Shown here piece after piece: positions 19,077-28,703 of a DNA stretch of 64,000 bases. The position numbers and the translations under genes were made by a program. The notes under the pieces are model-generated. The model saw nothing but the letters and a program-made list of their open reading frames with translations. It was not told where the DNA came from and searched no databases. Each line of letters starts with the position of its first letter. Positions within the stretch are counted from its first letter, which is position 1. The stretch lies in the NCBI RefSeq assembly GCF_028750675.1, contig NZ_JAQQPZ010000005.1:2219-66218 (forward strand), given 5' to 3'. The stretch is from Shewanella metallivivens (GTDB taxonomy: Bacteria > Pseudomonadota > Gammaproteobacteria > Enterobacterales > Shewanellaceae).

Positions 19077-22000
19077 AGCAAGCCAGCAGCGACAATAAAG
19101 TCACCCCGTTAAACGCATTAACCCTGCCCTTTGCTGGCTCAAGTTTAATTGAGGCCAGCGCCGGTACTGGTAAAACCTATACCATATCGGGTTTGTATTT
19201 ACGTTTATTACTCGGCCATGGCGGCAATACACCACTGAGTTGTGAACAAATTTTGGTAGTAACCTTTACCAATGCCGCAACCGAAGAACTGCGCGACAGG
19301 ATCCGCAAACGTATCAACTTAGCGTTTAAACGTTTTTTAGGCTTGCCCATTGACGATCCGTTTATTGAAAAGCTATATCAAGACATTAGCGAAGATGAGC
19401 GCCCTATCGCGCTGCGCCGCTTAGATTTAGCCTTAAAATCGTTAGACGAAGCCGCCATTTTTACCATTCATGGTTTTTGTCAGCGTATTTTATCCGACAT
19501 GGCTTTTGAATCCTCACTCTTATTTGAGTCTGAGTTTACCCTCGATGACAGCGAATTTTTACATCATGCCGTGCGCGATTTTTGGCGTGAAGTCTGTTAT
19601 CCATTGCCGGCTTTTTTAGCCGAAGCCATTAGCGATAAATTTGCCGAACCCGATACCTTGGCAAAAAATTTACGCCCATTACTTGGCGCCAGCCAGGCCC
19701 AATTGTCAAATCAGCCACTGGCATTTGATAAACTCAGCTCAGAGTTAAGCATAAGCCTAAATCGCTTTAATTTATTATGGCGAGGTAAGCACAACGACAC
19801 CTTAGCATTACTGCATAAACTGCCCCTCAATGGCCAACGTTTTGGTAAAGCAAGCGATGGTTACCCTAAGCTTGCCAAGGTGTTTGACGACATCAGTAAC
19901 TGGGCAACATTCAGCCAGGGTTTACCGCCAATTAAAGCCTTAGAGCAAATTGCATTATCAGAACTTAAGCTTAATAAAGGCGGCGTACTGCCAAGCGCAG
20001 CTGAAGCCCCCTTACTTGAACATATCGACAAGTTACTTGAGCTCATTAATCAACTAATTCCATCATTTTTAGTGCGCGCTCGTGAAGGGATCCGCCAACG
20101 TTTTGCCGGGCAAAAGCAGCAACGCAACTTAATGACGCCCGACGACTTGTTACTCAGTTTAGCCATGGCATTAAGCCAAAACCCGCATACCTTGGGTCAG
20201 GCAATAGCCAAGCGATTTCCAGTGGCATTAATCGATGAGTTCCAAGATACCGATCCGCTGCAATTTACTATTTTTAACCAGGTCTATCAGCAACCACTGG
20301 CCTCCCAACTTGAACTTGTTGCAGAGAACAGCCCTGAGCCAATTGAAGCAAGCAGCCCTGAGCAAAATGAAACAAACAGCCTTGAGCAACCCGATGCAAA
20401 CAACGAGCAAGCTGGCAAGCTCAGTTTGTTAATGATTGGCGACCCTAAACAAGCCATTTATGCCTTTCGCGGCGCCGATATTTACACCTACATCGCTGCC
20501 CGCCAACAAACACAAGCGCACTATAATCTAGAGACAAACTATCGCTCATCGACCAAGTTAGTCGACGGCGTCAATCAATTATTTAGCCAGCACAGCAATC
20601 CGTTTATTAGTGATGAAATTCCTTATGACCAAGTCAATACGCCACCCACTTCGGCTCATAAACTGTTAAAAGAAGCCAATACAGACCCAAGCGCATTACG
20701 GATTAAATTACTCGCCGAAGACAGTGAACTTGGCTTAAATAAAGCCACCGCCCGACAGATACTTGCCGCCGACGCCGCCAGTGAAATAAAACGTTTATTA
20801 ACCGAATCGCAGCAAGGGTTATGCACCATAAACAACAAAGGTAACGCAGAAGGCGAACCGCTCATTGCGAAACACATTGCCGTGTTGGTGCGCGATCGCA
20901 ACGAAGCCGCGGTGATGAAAGCCGAGTTGTCAGCACGTAAAATTGGTGCGGTATTTTTAAGTCGCGACAGTGTATTTAATACTCTAGAAGCACGTGAAAT
21001 GGCGCTGTTGTTGTATGCCCTCGCCACCCCAAAAGATGAGCGAGCCATTCGTGCAGCTCTCGCCACCGAGTTAGTGGGCTACAGCGCATTACAAATTCAT
21101 CAATTTAATCAGGATGAAGAGCAGCGCCAACAGGTACTCAATCAATTTATTCACTGGCACGAGTTATGGCTTAAACGCGGCGTCATGCCAGCGCTGCTCA
21201 ACTTTGCCAGCGAAACCCAATTAATTTATCGCTATCTGTCGCAAGCTGAGCAACTTAAAAGCGAGCACATTAACGATATTGACGACAGTGACAAGGCCAC
21301 AAACAGTAAAGGTTCAGGCGAGCGCCGTCTAACCGACTTTAGGCATTTGGCTGAATTGCTGCAACAAAAGGCCACAGAACTTGACGGCAGTAGCGCCTTA
21401 ATCAATTGGTATGAGCAACAACTCATCGACACTCAAGGCGGCGATGAGCAACAGCTGCGCCTAGAGAGTGAACAAAACTTGGTGCAAATTGTGACGATTC
21501 ACAAAAGTAAGGGGCTTGAATACCCCGTGTGTTTTGTGCCGTTTATTAGCCTCGCCAGAAACAACAGCCGACGACCATCACCGATGCTGTATCACCAAAA
21601 TGAACAATTAGTGTGGGACATAGACGCCACAGATGAAGGTTGGGAACAGCTTAAACAAGAAACCCTCGCCGAAGATTTACGTTTATTGTACGTTGCGTTA
21701 ACCCGGCCGATTTATGTGTGTTATTTATACATTGCCAATCAAAGTCGCAAGCTCAGAGCGGGCATCAGCAGCCAACTGCACGAAACCGGAATTGGCTATT
21801 TATTGGGGATTGTCGATAAGCACACCGAGTTTAATTTAATCAAAGCGCAGGTCGACAAAATAGCCACCATAGAGGCCATCAGTGTAAGCCAAATAAGCGA
21901 CAGCATCGATACCTCGGCATTAGCCAGCATAGATAACAACGATGTGCATTTAAGCGCTAAAGTGGTCACGCGTAAGCCAAGTTTAGCGTGGCGAGTCGGC

Positions 22001-22885
22001 AGTTACTCAGGCCTCGTGAAACATTTGCCCCATGAGCGCGTCGCCCCAGGTGCCGATGATGAAGACTTTAGTGATGAACTACTGCAATTGCAGTTACAAG
22101 ATGACGAACTCCTTGAGCCACAACTTGACCGCTTTAGCTTTGAGCGAGGCGCTAACGCCGGTAGCTTTATGCACTTAGTGTTAGAGCTATTTGATTTTAC
22201 CCAAGCAGACACTGAACTTGCCGGCGCGTTGCAAAAAGCCATGAAGCAATATGGTTTTGATGAAACATTATGGTTTGAACCGTTAAGCCTGTGGTATCAA
22301 CATATTTTAGCGACACCGTTAGCCAAGCATCAATCAATTCACCATGACTCAGACGCGATTAACCTAATGCAATTGCCGTCCAAACAAACCAGTGTCGAAA
22401 TGGAGTTTTATCTGCCTATCTCCACCTTACAAGCGCAGCAGTTAAACCACATATTACAGCAACACGGCTATGTCGCCGGGCTCGACTTTGACACCTTGCA
22501 AGGCATGCTAAAAGGCTTTATCGATTTAACCTTTGAGCACCAGGGCCGCTATTACATTGCCGATTATAAGTCTAACCATCTTGGCGACAAGTTTAGCGAT
22601 TATAGCGAAAGCGCTATGGCACAAGCCATTAATAGCCACCGCTATAACTTGCAGTACATCTTGTATACCCTGGCATTGCATCGTTATTTACGCTTACGCT
22701 TACCCGGCTATGATTACCAGCAACACCTGGGCGGCTGCTATTACTTATTTTTACGCGGCATGAGTCCAGAACACCCCGGTAGTGGCGTATTTTTTGACAA
22801 ACCACCACAAGCGTTAATTGAGCAACTCAACAGCCTATTTAATGGCGATGCGACTCACGCTGTTATGGAGACGCCAACATGCTAA
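19073..22885 (+). CDS. recB: Exodeoxyribonuclease V beta subunit RecB
   Basis: RecB is the 3'-5' helicase and nuclease subunit. Walker A (ASAGTGKT) lies at about residues 28-35, then VVTFTNAATEELRDRI, the helicase motif LIDEFQDTDPLQ near 385, a GDPKQAIYAFRGAD segment, VTIHKSKGLEYP near 810 and LLYVALTRP. The C-terminal nuclease has GFIDLTFEH and IADYKSNHLG (near 1160), the metal-binding Asp/Lys motif. Residues 420-445 hold a short imperfect repeat rich in SPEQ/SLEQ. The length of 1270 aa is close to family size. It overlaps recC by 4 bp and recD by 7 bp. Confidence 0.96.
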   Translation: MKQASSDNKVTPLNALTLPFAGSSLIEASAGTGKTYTISGLYLRLLLGHGGNTPLSCEQILVVTFTNAATEELRDRIRKRINLAFKRFLGLPIDDPFIEKLYQDISEDERPIALRRLDLALKSLDEAAIFTIHGFCQRILSDMAFESSLLFESEFTLDDSEFLHHAVRDFWREVCYPLPAFLAEAISDKFAEPDTLAKNLRPLLGASQAQLSNQPLAFDKLSSELSISLNRFNLLWRGKHNDTLALLHKLPLNGQRFGKASDGYPKLAKVFDDISNWATFSQGLPPIKALEQIALSELKLNKGGVLPSAAEAPLLEHIDKLLELINQLIPSFLVRAREGIRQRFAGQKQQRNLMTPDDLLLSLAMALSQNPHTLGQAIAKRFPVALIDEFQDTDPLQFTIFNQVYQQPLASQLELVAENSPEPIEASSPEQNETNSLEQPDANNEQAGKLSLLMIGDPKQAIYAFRGADIYTYIAARQQTQAHYNLETNYRSSTKLVDGVNQLFSQHSNPFISDEIPYDQVNTPPTSAHKLLKEANTDPSALRIKLLAEDSELGLNKATARQILAADAASEIKRLLTESQQGLCTINNKGNAEGEPLIAKHIAVLVRDRNEAAVMKAELSARKIGAVFLSRDSVFNTLEAREMALLLYALATPKDERAIRAALATELVGYSALQIHQFNQDEEQRQQVLNQFIHWHELWLKRGVMPALLNFASETQLIYRYLSQAEQLKSEHINDIDDSDKATNSKGSGERRLTDFRHLAELLQQKATELDGSSALINWYEQQLIDTQGGDEQQLRLESEQNLVQIVTIHKSKGLEYPVCFVPFISLARNNSRRPSPMLYHQNEQLVWDIDATDEGWEQLKQETLAEDLRLLYVALTRPIYVCYLYIANQSRKLRAGISSQLHETGIGYLLGIVDKHTEFNLIKAQVDKIATIEAISVSQISDSIDTSALASIDNNDVHLSAKVVTRKPSLAWRVGSYSGLVKHLPHERVAPGADDEDFSDELLQLQLQDDELLEPQLDRFSFERGANAGSFMHLVLELFDFTQADTELAGALQKAMKQYGFDETLWFEPLSLWYQHILATPLAKHQSIHHDSDAINLMQLPSKQTSVEMEFYLPISTLQAQQLNHILQQHGYVAGLDFDTLQGMLKGFIDLTFEHQGRYYIADYKSNHLGDKFSDYSESAMAQAINSHRYNLQYILYTLALHRYLRLRLPGYDYQQHLGGCYYLFLRGMSPEHPGSGVFFDKPPQALIEQLNSLFNGDATHAVMETPTC

Positions 22886-25026
22886 TGCTCAGTCAGCCTA
22901 TCGATATATTGCTTAAACAATGGCAACAACAGCGCTTATTAACCCCGCTTGACCGCCATTTTGCTCTTGAACTTGCCAGTATTGAATCTATGCCAACTCA
23001 GGTGTCGGCTGACGCTTCTGTACAGAACACAGCTGCTAATACTGAAAACGTGCAACAGCCATTACAGCCAGATAACAGTTCAACATCGCTGTTTTTGTTA
23101 GTGTGTGCTTTATTGAGTCAGCAGTTGTCTAATCAACACAGCTGTTTGGTTATTAAGCAAATTAATTTAGCTAACCCAATGGCAGAAGACAGTCACAAAT
23201 ATGCACAAATTAACTGCCAAATCAGCCTAAGCCATAGCCAGCTGGTTGAACAAATCAGTCAGTTTGACGCTGTCGGTTTACCCGGTGACAATAAGCCATT
23301 AATTTTAGAGTATGGCCGTTTATACCTTAATAAATACCACTTTTTTGAAACCCAAGTCGCTAATAAACTGACCCAGCTTGCCAGCCAGCAAATCAATATT
23401 GATTTAAGCCAAAGTCAGTTGCCGCAGCTTATCGACAGCTTATTTCCCAATAAACAAACGGATAATTCTGCCACTATCGATTGGCAAAAAATCGCCACTG
23501 CAACCGCGCTCATCAACGCATTAGCGGTGATCACTGGCGGCCCAGGCACAGGTAAAACCACCACGGTAACCAAGTTATTATTACTGCTACTTACCCAATC
23601 GAATTTAACCATTCGCCTAGTCGCGCCCACAGGTAAAGCGGCTGCACGCTTAAGTGAATCGATTAAAGCCTCAAAGCAGCGTTTACACAAAGAGCTAACC
23701 CAATTAGCCGATCAAAACATTGCAAACGTGCTAATTGAAGCGCTCACCAAGATCCCTGAAGAAGCTTCAACACTGCATAGGCTCTTAGGGGTTATACCTA
23801 ACTCGCACCAATTTAGGCATCATCAAGACAATCCATTACGGCTCGACTTATTAGTGGTCGACGAAGCCTCAATGGTCGACCTACCCATGATGCACAAACT
23901 GCTCAGCGCCTTACCCGCCCATGGCAGATTGATTTTACTTGGCGATCAGGACCAGCTCGCCTCCGTTGAAGCAGGCGCTGTATTAGCCGACATTTGCATT
24001 GGTTTAAAGCATGGGCAAGATAATATGCCTTCACCATGGTCAATGCGTTACAGCCAGGCCCAAGCGCTGCAAATTGGCCAACTAACAGGCCAAGATGTGA
24101 GTCAGTTTATTCACCCACAACCGAAAATCGGCGACAGCTTATGCATGTTAATGCACAGTCATCGTTTTAAAGGTGATGCCGGCATTGGCTTACTCGCAAA
24201 TGCCGTCAATCAGGCTAACGTGACTGCTATCCGTCAGGTGTGGCGTCAGCAACACGCCGAACTGAATTGGTATGAACACCAACAAAATGCCCAAGGTGAC
24301 AATACAGGTAAACAACAGTTACTGGCGTTATCGGTACAGGCTTATGGTGAATATTTACAGCAAGTTAACGCCAATCAACAGGCGATTTTGGCATACACTC
24401 AGCGACAAACTGACCCAGAGACAGAATCCCATGGGCCAATTGTGTTACCACACAGTGAACAAGCCATTATCGACAGCTTTAACCAATACCGTATTTTATG
24501 CGCCATGCGTGCCGGTGAATTTGGCGTTGAAGGCATCAACATTGCGGTGACCGAAAGCCTAAAACAAGCTAGGTTAATCCATGTTCAAGGTGAGTTTTAT
24601 CTTGGCAGACCGATCATTATTCAAAGTAACGATTACAACCTAGGCTTATTCAATGGCGACATTGGCTTAATTTTACAAGACCGCAATAAACCAGAGCGCT
24701 TAATGGCGCATTTTGTGATGGCAGATGGCAGCTTATTAAAAGTATTGCCCGCCAGATTGCCAAGCCACGAAACCTGCTACGCCATGACAGTACACAAAAG
24801 CCAGGGCAGCGAATTTGATAAAGTCAGCTTTGTGCTGCCCACACGCCCGAGCAACGCCCAATGGCAGTTACTCACCAAAGAACTGCTATACACCGCCATC
24901 ACCCGCGCCAAAAACCATTTTTATTGCCTAGGCAGCGCAAACATATTTGAAAAAGCCAGCCAGCAAGCCACCTCACGCGCATCGGGCTTGGCCTGGCGAT
25001 TGTGGGGAGAGGGTAATCAAAATTGA
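22879..25026 (+). CDS. recD: Exodeoxyribonuclease V alpha subunit RecD
   Basis: RecD is the fast 5'-3' helicase of RecBCD. Walker A (GGPGTGKTTT) is at about residues 219-228, VAPTGKAAARLSES follows, then the Walker B segment LLVVDEASMVDLPMM, LILLGDQDQLASVEAGAVL, and the C-terminal AMTVHKSQGSEFDKV and LLYTAITRAKNHF motifs. The length of 715 aa is a little over E. coli RecD (608), with extra sequence in the N-terminal part and around 385-410. A second ATG two codons in, overlapping the recB stop as TAATG, could be the true start. No ptrA gene is present in the cluster. Confidence 0.96.
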   Translation: MLMLSQPIDILLKQWQQQRLLTPLDRHFALELASIESMPTQVSADASVQNTAANTENVQQPLQPDNSSTSLFLLVCALLSQQLSNQHSCLVIKQINLANPMAEDSHKYAQINCQISLSHSQLVEQISQFDAVGLPGDNKPLILEYGRLYLNKYHFFETQVANKLTQLASQQINIDLSQSQLPQLIDSLFPNKQTDNSATIDWQKIATATALINALAVITGGPGTGKTTTVTKLLLLLLTQSNLTIRLVAPTGKAAARLSESIKASKQRLHKELTQLADQNIANVLIEALTKIPEEASTLHRLLGVIPNSHQFRHHQDNPLRLDLLVVDEASMVDLPMMHKLLSALPAHGRLILLGDQDQLASVEAGAVLADICIGLKHGQDNMPSPWSMRYSQAQALQIGQLTGQDVSQFIHPQPKIGDSLCMLMHSHRFKGDAGIGLLANAVNQANVTAIRQVWRQQHAELNWYEHQQNAQGDNTGKQQLLALSVQAYGEYLQQVNANQQAILAYTQRQTDPETESHGPIVLPHSEQAIIDSFNQYRILCAMRAGEFGVEGINIAVTESLKQARLIHVQGEFYLGRPIIIQSNDYNLGLFNGDIGLILQDRNKPERLMAHFVMADGSLLKVLPARLPSHETCYAMTVHKSQGSEFDKVSFVLPTRPSNAQWQLLTKELLYTAITRAKNHFYCLGSANIFEKASQQATSRASGLAWRLWGEGNQN

Positions 25027-25086
25027 GTTCGGAGATAATCGCGCTCGAGTTAAATCGATTATGTTGACAACTAATGAGCAAAATAA

Positions 25087-25116
25087 AGCGTCCACCTTTT
25101 GAACAAGGTGGACGCT
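25087..25116 (-). terminator. Terminator of the S9 peptidase operon
   Basis: A perfect 12-bp stem (agcgtccacctt / aaggtggacgct) with a 6-base loop lies between the converging recD and S9 peptidase genes. On the minus strand it is followed by a T-rich run (TTTATTTTG), which fits a terminator for the leftward peptidase genes. Confidence 0.75.
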
Positions 25117-25131
25117 ACATATGTTTAAAGA

Positions 25132-27030
25132 TTAATGAGCTGAAGCGACATCACTTTGAGCAAAACTTTGCTGCATGAATTGATCAATACTGCTGTATAG
25201 CGCTTGTTGTGTAATGATGTAATTAAAACCATGAACCTCATTACCAAAAAACATCGACTCATACGGCTTGCCTAATTTATCCAACACGTACTTCAAGCGG
25301 AAATAGTGCTCCGAATCAACCACACGGTCCCTGCCACCTTGAGCAATAAAAATAGGAATAGATAATTCATTCATTCTATACACTGGTGAGTACTCAACTA
25401 AGGTATCCCAAGATTCATTTGGATCGCCGAGAATATCAATCAACACCCGGCGTGAATCATCTTTTTCAGAAATATTATGATCAGAAAACAGCAATGGAAT
25501 GTCTGTTACTCCAGCATAAGAAATAGCACATTTATACAAATCAGGTCGTCTTATAGCACTAATTAATGCAGAGTAACCACCGTAACTTATGCCAAATATA
25601 CATACTTTTTGGCCATCAATATCTTGCCTAGCAATGGCTTGAGTCACCGCAGATTCAATATCATCTTCAATGAGTCGCCCCCATTGGCGCTTGCCACTAT
25701 TAAGAAATTTTTTGCCAAAACCTGATGAGCCACGATAATTTGGCGTTAATACCGCATAGCCTTTTTGCACAAAATAATGCACATCCACTGAAAAATGTCG
25801 CGTGTCATTAACACCTAATGGCCCGCCATGAGGCATCACCAATAAAGGCACATCTTTCACAGAAGGATTGCTTGGCATGGTCAGATACGACTCAACTTCA
25901 ACACCATCTGAAGAAATCGATTTAATCACTGAGCTTTTGCCTAATGAGTATTTATTTAACCAGGGACGTTCTTCACCAATTAGCTGACTATGACCTGTTT
26001 TAGTGTCAAATAAATAATAAGCTGAAGGTGAGTCAATCGATTGATTAATGGTGACGATTTTTTGGTAATCTTGGTCAAAGTGAATCACATAGCTGTCTTC
26101 TTTGTCCTTTGATGCACTGGTGTATGTCGACAACTTATTATCATAATTTTGCACCAATACACCGCCCTGCATGTAGGTATAACCTATGATGCTGCTGTCA
26201 TAAGGGTTTTGAATAATGCCAACAATATCTCGCCCAGGCAAACTGTATACTTCGCCGCTAAACGTCTGAGACGGAATATCATAACGAGATAAATTCTGAT
26301 ACCCACTTTGCTGCTCAGATAAAACTAACAATTCATTTTTAGCATCATCAAACCACACGGGAATAAATTTAGTTTGATCACTTTGCCGCCAAACTTGTTG
26401 CCACTTTCGACTGTCGGCTCTTTTAACATGAACTTCTGTAACACCACCTTCGCTAATAAAATTAACGTTGGGTTCACCAAAAGAGTTAAGTAACCATCCC
26501 CCTTCAGGAAATGGGCCTTTTGATATACGCTTTTTACTCCGAAACTGCGATTCAAAACTATCATCAGCCATATTGATAGCAAATAATTGGGCTTCACCAT
26601 TTTTATAGCGCTGAGCAATAAAGGTATCGTCAACCGCAAGTAGTGGGTCGAATAAATAAGTATGTTCTAGCAGGGCAACCTGACTCACACTATTAGTTTC
26701 ATCCACTTTGTACACCAATAACTGCATACCAGAGTGGCGATCAAATGTGGTAACACTAAAATACGCTTTACCTAACCAGTCAAAATCACTAATGGTTCTT
26801 TTTGACTGCTGGCTGAAACTAATTACCTTTTCATCCCAACTGAAATCTGTGCCGGCAAGTACCACGGTATAATTGTTATCGACCAGCTTTTTATACAGTA
26901 AGTGTTGCCCCTGTGGACTTAACTTAGGCGCGACGACATCTGGGTTTCTGAAGAAGTCGTCTTCAAGGTTTGCTGTAGCGGTCATCGAAAAAAACGTTAG
27001 TGCGAAGAGAATACCGTTAATTAGCTTCAT
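25132..27030 (-). CDS. Secreted S9-family (prolyl oligopeptidase-like) peptidase
   Basis: This serine peptidase is probably periplasmic, with a signal peptide (INGILFALTFFSMTATA, about residues 3-20). A beta-propeller-like N-terminal region spans about residues 25-365. The alpha/beta-hydrolase domain follows, with the nucleophile Ser in GISYGGYS (near residue 485), Asp in QGGRDRVVD (near 567) and His in EVHGFN (near 600). HGGPLGVND forms the oxyanion region. The length of 632 aa is typical of acylaminoacyl-peptidase-like S9C proteins. Its start overlaps the stop of the upstream unknown gene by 4 bp (ATGA), so the two are coupled. The substrate is unknown. Confidence 0.9.
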   Translation of the reverse strand: MKLINGILFALTFFSMTATANLEDDFFRNPDVVAPKLSPQGQHLLYKKLVDNNYTVVLAGTDFSWDEKVISFSQQSKRTISDFDWLGKAYFSVTTFDRHSGMQLLVYKVDETNSVSQVALLEHTYLFDPLLAVDDTFIAQRYKNGEAQLFAINMADDSFESQFRSKKRISKGPFPEGGWLLNSFGEPNVNFISEGGVTEVHVKRADSRKWQQVWRQSDQTKFIPVWFDDAKNELLVLSEQQSGYQNLSRYDIPSQTFSGEVYSLPGRDIVGIIQNPYDSSIIGYTYMQGGVLVQNYDNKLSTYTSASKDKEDSYVIHFDQDYQKIVTINQSIDSPSAYYLFDTKTGHSQLIGEERPWLNKYSLGKSSVIKSISSDGVEVESYLTMPSNPSVKDVPLLVMPHGGPLGVNDTRHFSVDVHYFVQKGYAVLTPNYRGSSGFGKKFLNSGKRQWGRLIEDDIESAVTQAIARQDIDGQKVCIFGISYGGYSALISAIRRPDLYKCAISYAGVTDIPLLFSDHNISEKDDSRRVLIDILGDPNESWDTLVEYSPVYRMNELSIPIFIAQGGRDRVVDSEHYFRLKYVLDKLGKPYESMFFGNEVHGFNYIITQQALYSSIDQFMQQSFAQSDVASAH

Positions 27031-27584
27031 AATTGATTCCCTTCAATTGCTTTAGCATATTCAAAAAAGTGATCTTTCTCTTTGCCTGTGTAATTCAAAT
27101 TATATTGCGCTAACACTTCAGGATGACTGGCTTCCATGTATTCCAACGCTTGGCTGGCTTTGTTATTAAAATAAAACCGAGCCCCACCAATCAAGAAATT
27201 TAAGCTGCCATTCATTTCGGTATACATTGAAAGGTGGCCAGCATAATTAATCTTTCCGGCCTCGACATTAATCACGTAATCTTGTTCGGATATATCAATG
27301 TAGGTCTGTTTAGCTAGGTACACACGGTCCCATGTGTAACTGCCTGCATCAACGACTTCGAGCCAGTAATTATAATTTGACGTAACGTCTTCAAACCTCA
27401 AGTCTGACAACCACCCATCAGTATCTAATGTAATATGACTCGGTACGTAACCTTGCTCAATTTTCATCGCAACAAGAATATACCCCTCGTCGTCACTCAA
27501 TTTGGGAAGGCAATAGCCTAAAGTTGACACTCCACATAACGCCATACCAAAGACGCCTAACACCCATTGTCGATATTGATTCAC
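27027..27584 (-). CDS. Exported protein of unknown function, coupled to the S9 peptidase
   Basis: This 185-residue protein has an N-terminal signal sequence (WVLGVFGMALCGVSTLGYC, about residues 7-25). The mature part is acidic and rich in aromatic residues, with a possible beta-rich core (residues 30-130) and a helical C-terminal segment with KEKDHFFEYAKAIEG. I do not recognise a family. The start is GTG with a GGAG ribosome site 8 bp upstream. Its 4-bp overlap with the peptidase gene indicates coordinated production, so it could be a substrate-binding partner, chaperone or inhibitor, but that is inference only. Confidence 0.75.
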   Translation of the reverse strand: MNQYRQWVLGVFGMALCGVSTLGYCLPKLSDDEGYILVAMKIEQGYVPSHITLDTDGWLSDLRFEDVTSNYNYWLEVVDAGSYTWDRVYLAKQTYIDISEQDYVINVEAGKINYAGHLSMYTEMNGSLNFLIGGARFYFNNKASQALEYMEASHPEVLAQYNLNYTGKEKDHFFEYAKAIEGNQL

Positions 27585-27808
27585 ACAACCACTCCATGTC
27601 GATTGTTATTATTATTGATGAAGTCGATAAATAACTGACCTCACTATCACTTTTAACTTTTTCAGCACAAAAAGATAACAAATAAAAGCTTAAGATAAAA
27701 TAGACATTCTTAGGGTCAGTGAAAAATAACGTCGCCAATGTAAACTAAATTTTCTTCCCTCTGCCAATTTACGCTATCCTTAGCCAAAATAGTTAACCGC
27801 AGCCTTTA

Positions 27809-28165
27809 ATGCCTTCAAATCTTATTGCCAAGTTTACCGATATTGCGCCGAGCGCCTCACCTCAATCAGGCAGTGCTATCGACACCGCTACGCCAAGCCA
27901 AAACCCGATAACCTGCTCAAATTGCCAAGCCTGTTGCTGCCGATTAGAAGTGATGTTAATCACCGAAACCGGCGTACCGAAGGCCTATATAGCCAAAGAT
28001 AATTGGGGCGGAGAAGTGATGCGCCGACTTGATGATGGTTGGTGTGCAGCCCTAGACAGAGACACCATGATGTGTTCGATTTACGAACTAAGACCGCTGA
28101 TTTGCCGTGAATTTGAAATGGCTGAATATGAATGTGAATCTGAGCGTAAGGCATTTGGCATTTAA
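27809..28165 (+). CDS. YkgJ-family Cys-cluster protein
   Basis: This is a small protein of the YkgJ/UPF0153 family, annotated as Zn- or Fe-chelating. The signature is CSNCQACCCRLE (about residues 31-42), followed by GVPKAY, DRDTMMCSIYELRPLICREFEMAE (key residues Cys 93 and Cys 104 region) and a short tail. The length of 118 aa is normal. The first 25 residues look unstructured, rich in Ser, Ala and Pro, so a later start is possible but none is better placed. It stands alone, divergent from the peptidase operon. The function is not established. Confidence 0.85.
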   Translation: MPSNLIAKFTDIAPSASPQSGSAIDTATPSQNPITCSNCQACCCRLEVMLITETGVPKAYIAKDNWGGEVMRRLDDGWCAALDRDTMMCSIYELRPLICREFEMAEYECESERKAFGI

Positions 28166-28170
28166 CGATT

Positions 28171-28218
28171 GTGCGTTATTGCTGGCGACTGATAGTTAGC
28201 CACCAGCAAATAACACAC
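28171..28218. terminator. Possible bidirectional terminator hairpin
   Basis: An imperfect inverted repeat pairs gtgcgttattgctgg with ccagcaaataacacac around a 16-base loop. It lies between the converging ykgJ-like gene and the 157-residue protein gene. The T-runs are weak, so the assignment rests on position and dyad. Confidence 0.45.
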
Positions 28219-28229
28219 AAGGCTAGCAA

Positions 28230-28703
28230 TCAGTGGTGAGAATATAATACCTCAGGTAAAGCCCAGCTCGTCACTTGTTGCTGCCCTTGCCAGTCTTCAA
28301 TGGTCAACCAAATTTTATGTTCAGCAAGTAACACTTCTGGTGCAATGGCATGCACTTCTTGTCCATGTTGGCTACCGTGTAAAATCCCTGCGTCACCCGA
28401 GGCTAAAGTCGCTAATGGCAAAGGTGCTGAACCAATGGTTAAATATGCTTGGCGGATTGCACTCACCTGCCCTTTACTGAATAAGAGTAAAAAGTCTTTG
28501 GTATAAGTGCCATCATGCAAGTATGGGGCATCCACATTATAAGGAATTGGGGTGACTTCAAATGCACCAAGCTCCTGAGTAGGCAGCGCATCAGGAAATT
28601 GCGGAAACAGAGACTGATATAAAAAATAGCCCACCAGCACTAATATTAATCCATTGATTTTATATTTGTAACGGTTCCAAAGCGTGTTTTGCATGCGGGC
28701 CAT
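28230..28703 (-). CDS. Membrane-anchored protein of unknown function in iron locus 2
   Basis: This 157-residue protein has one N-terminal helix (about residues 16-31) after a basic segment, then a periplasmic region of about 120 residues with His-containing motifs (LHGSQHGQEVHAIAPEV) near residues 105-125. I do not recognise a family. It follows the PepSY gene with a 1-bp overlap, so it is probably a periplasmic partner of that protein. The His-rich patch could bind metal or heme, but this is inference. Confidence 0.7.
   Translation of the reverse strand: MARMQNTLWNRYKYKINGLILVLVGYFLYQSLFPQFPDALPTQELGAFEVTPIPYNVDAPYLHDGTYTKDFLLLFSKGQVSAIRQAYLTIGSAPLPLATLASGDAGILHGSQHGQEVHAIAPEVLLAEHKIWLTIEDWQGQQQVTSWALPEVLYSHH

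Noticed and set aside
20656..21066. A 136-codon minus-strand frame inside recB.
   Set aside because: It lies opposite conserved RecB sequence; its Ala/Ser/Arg-rich composition is an artefact.
15327..25026. A possible ptrA (protease III) gene within the recCBD cluster, as in E. coli.
   Set aside because: The three rec genes overlap directly, and no gene lies between them.
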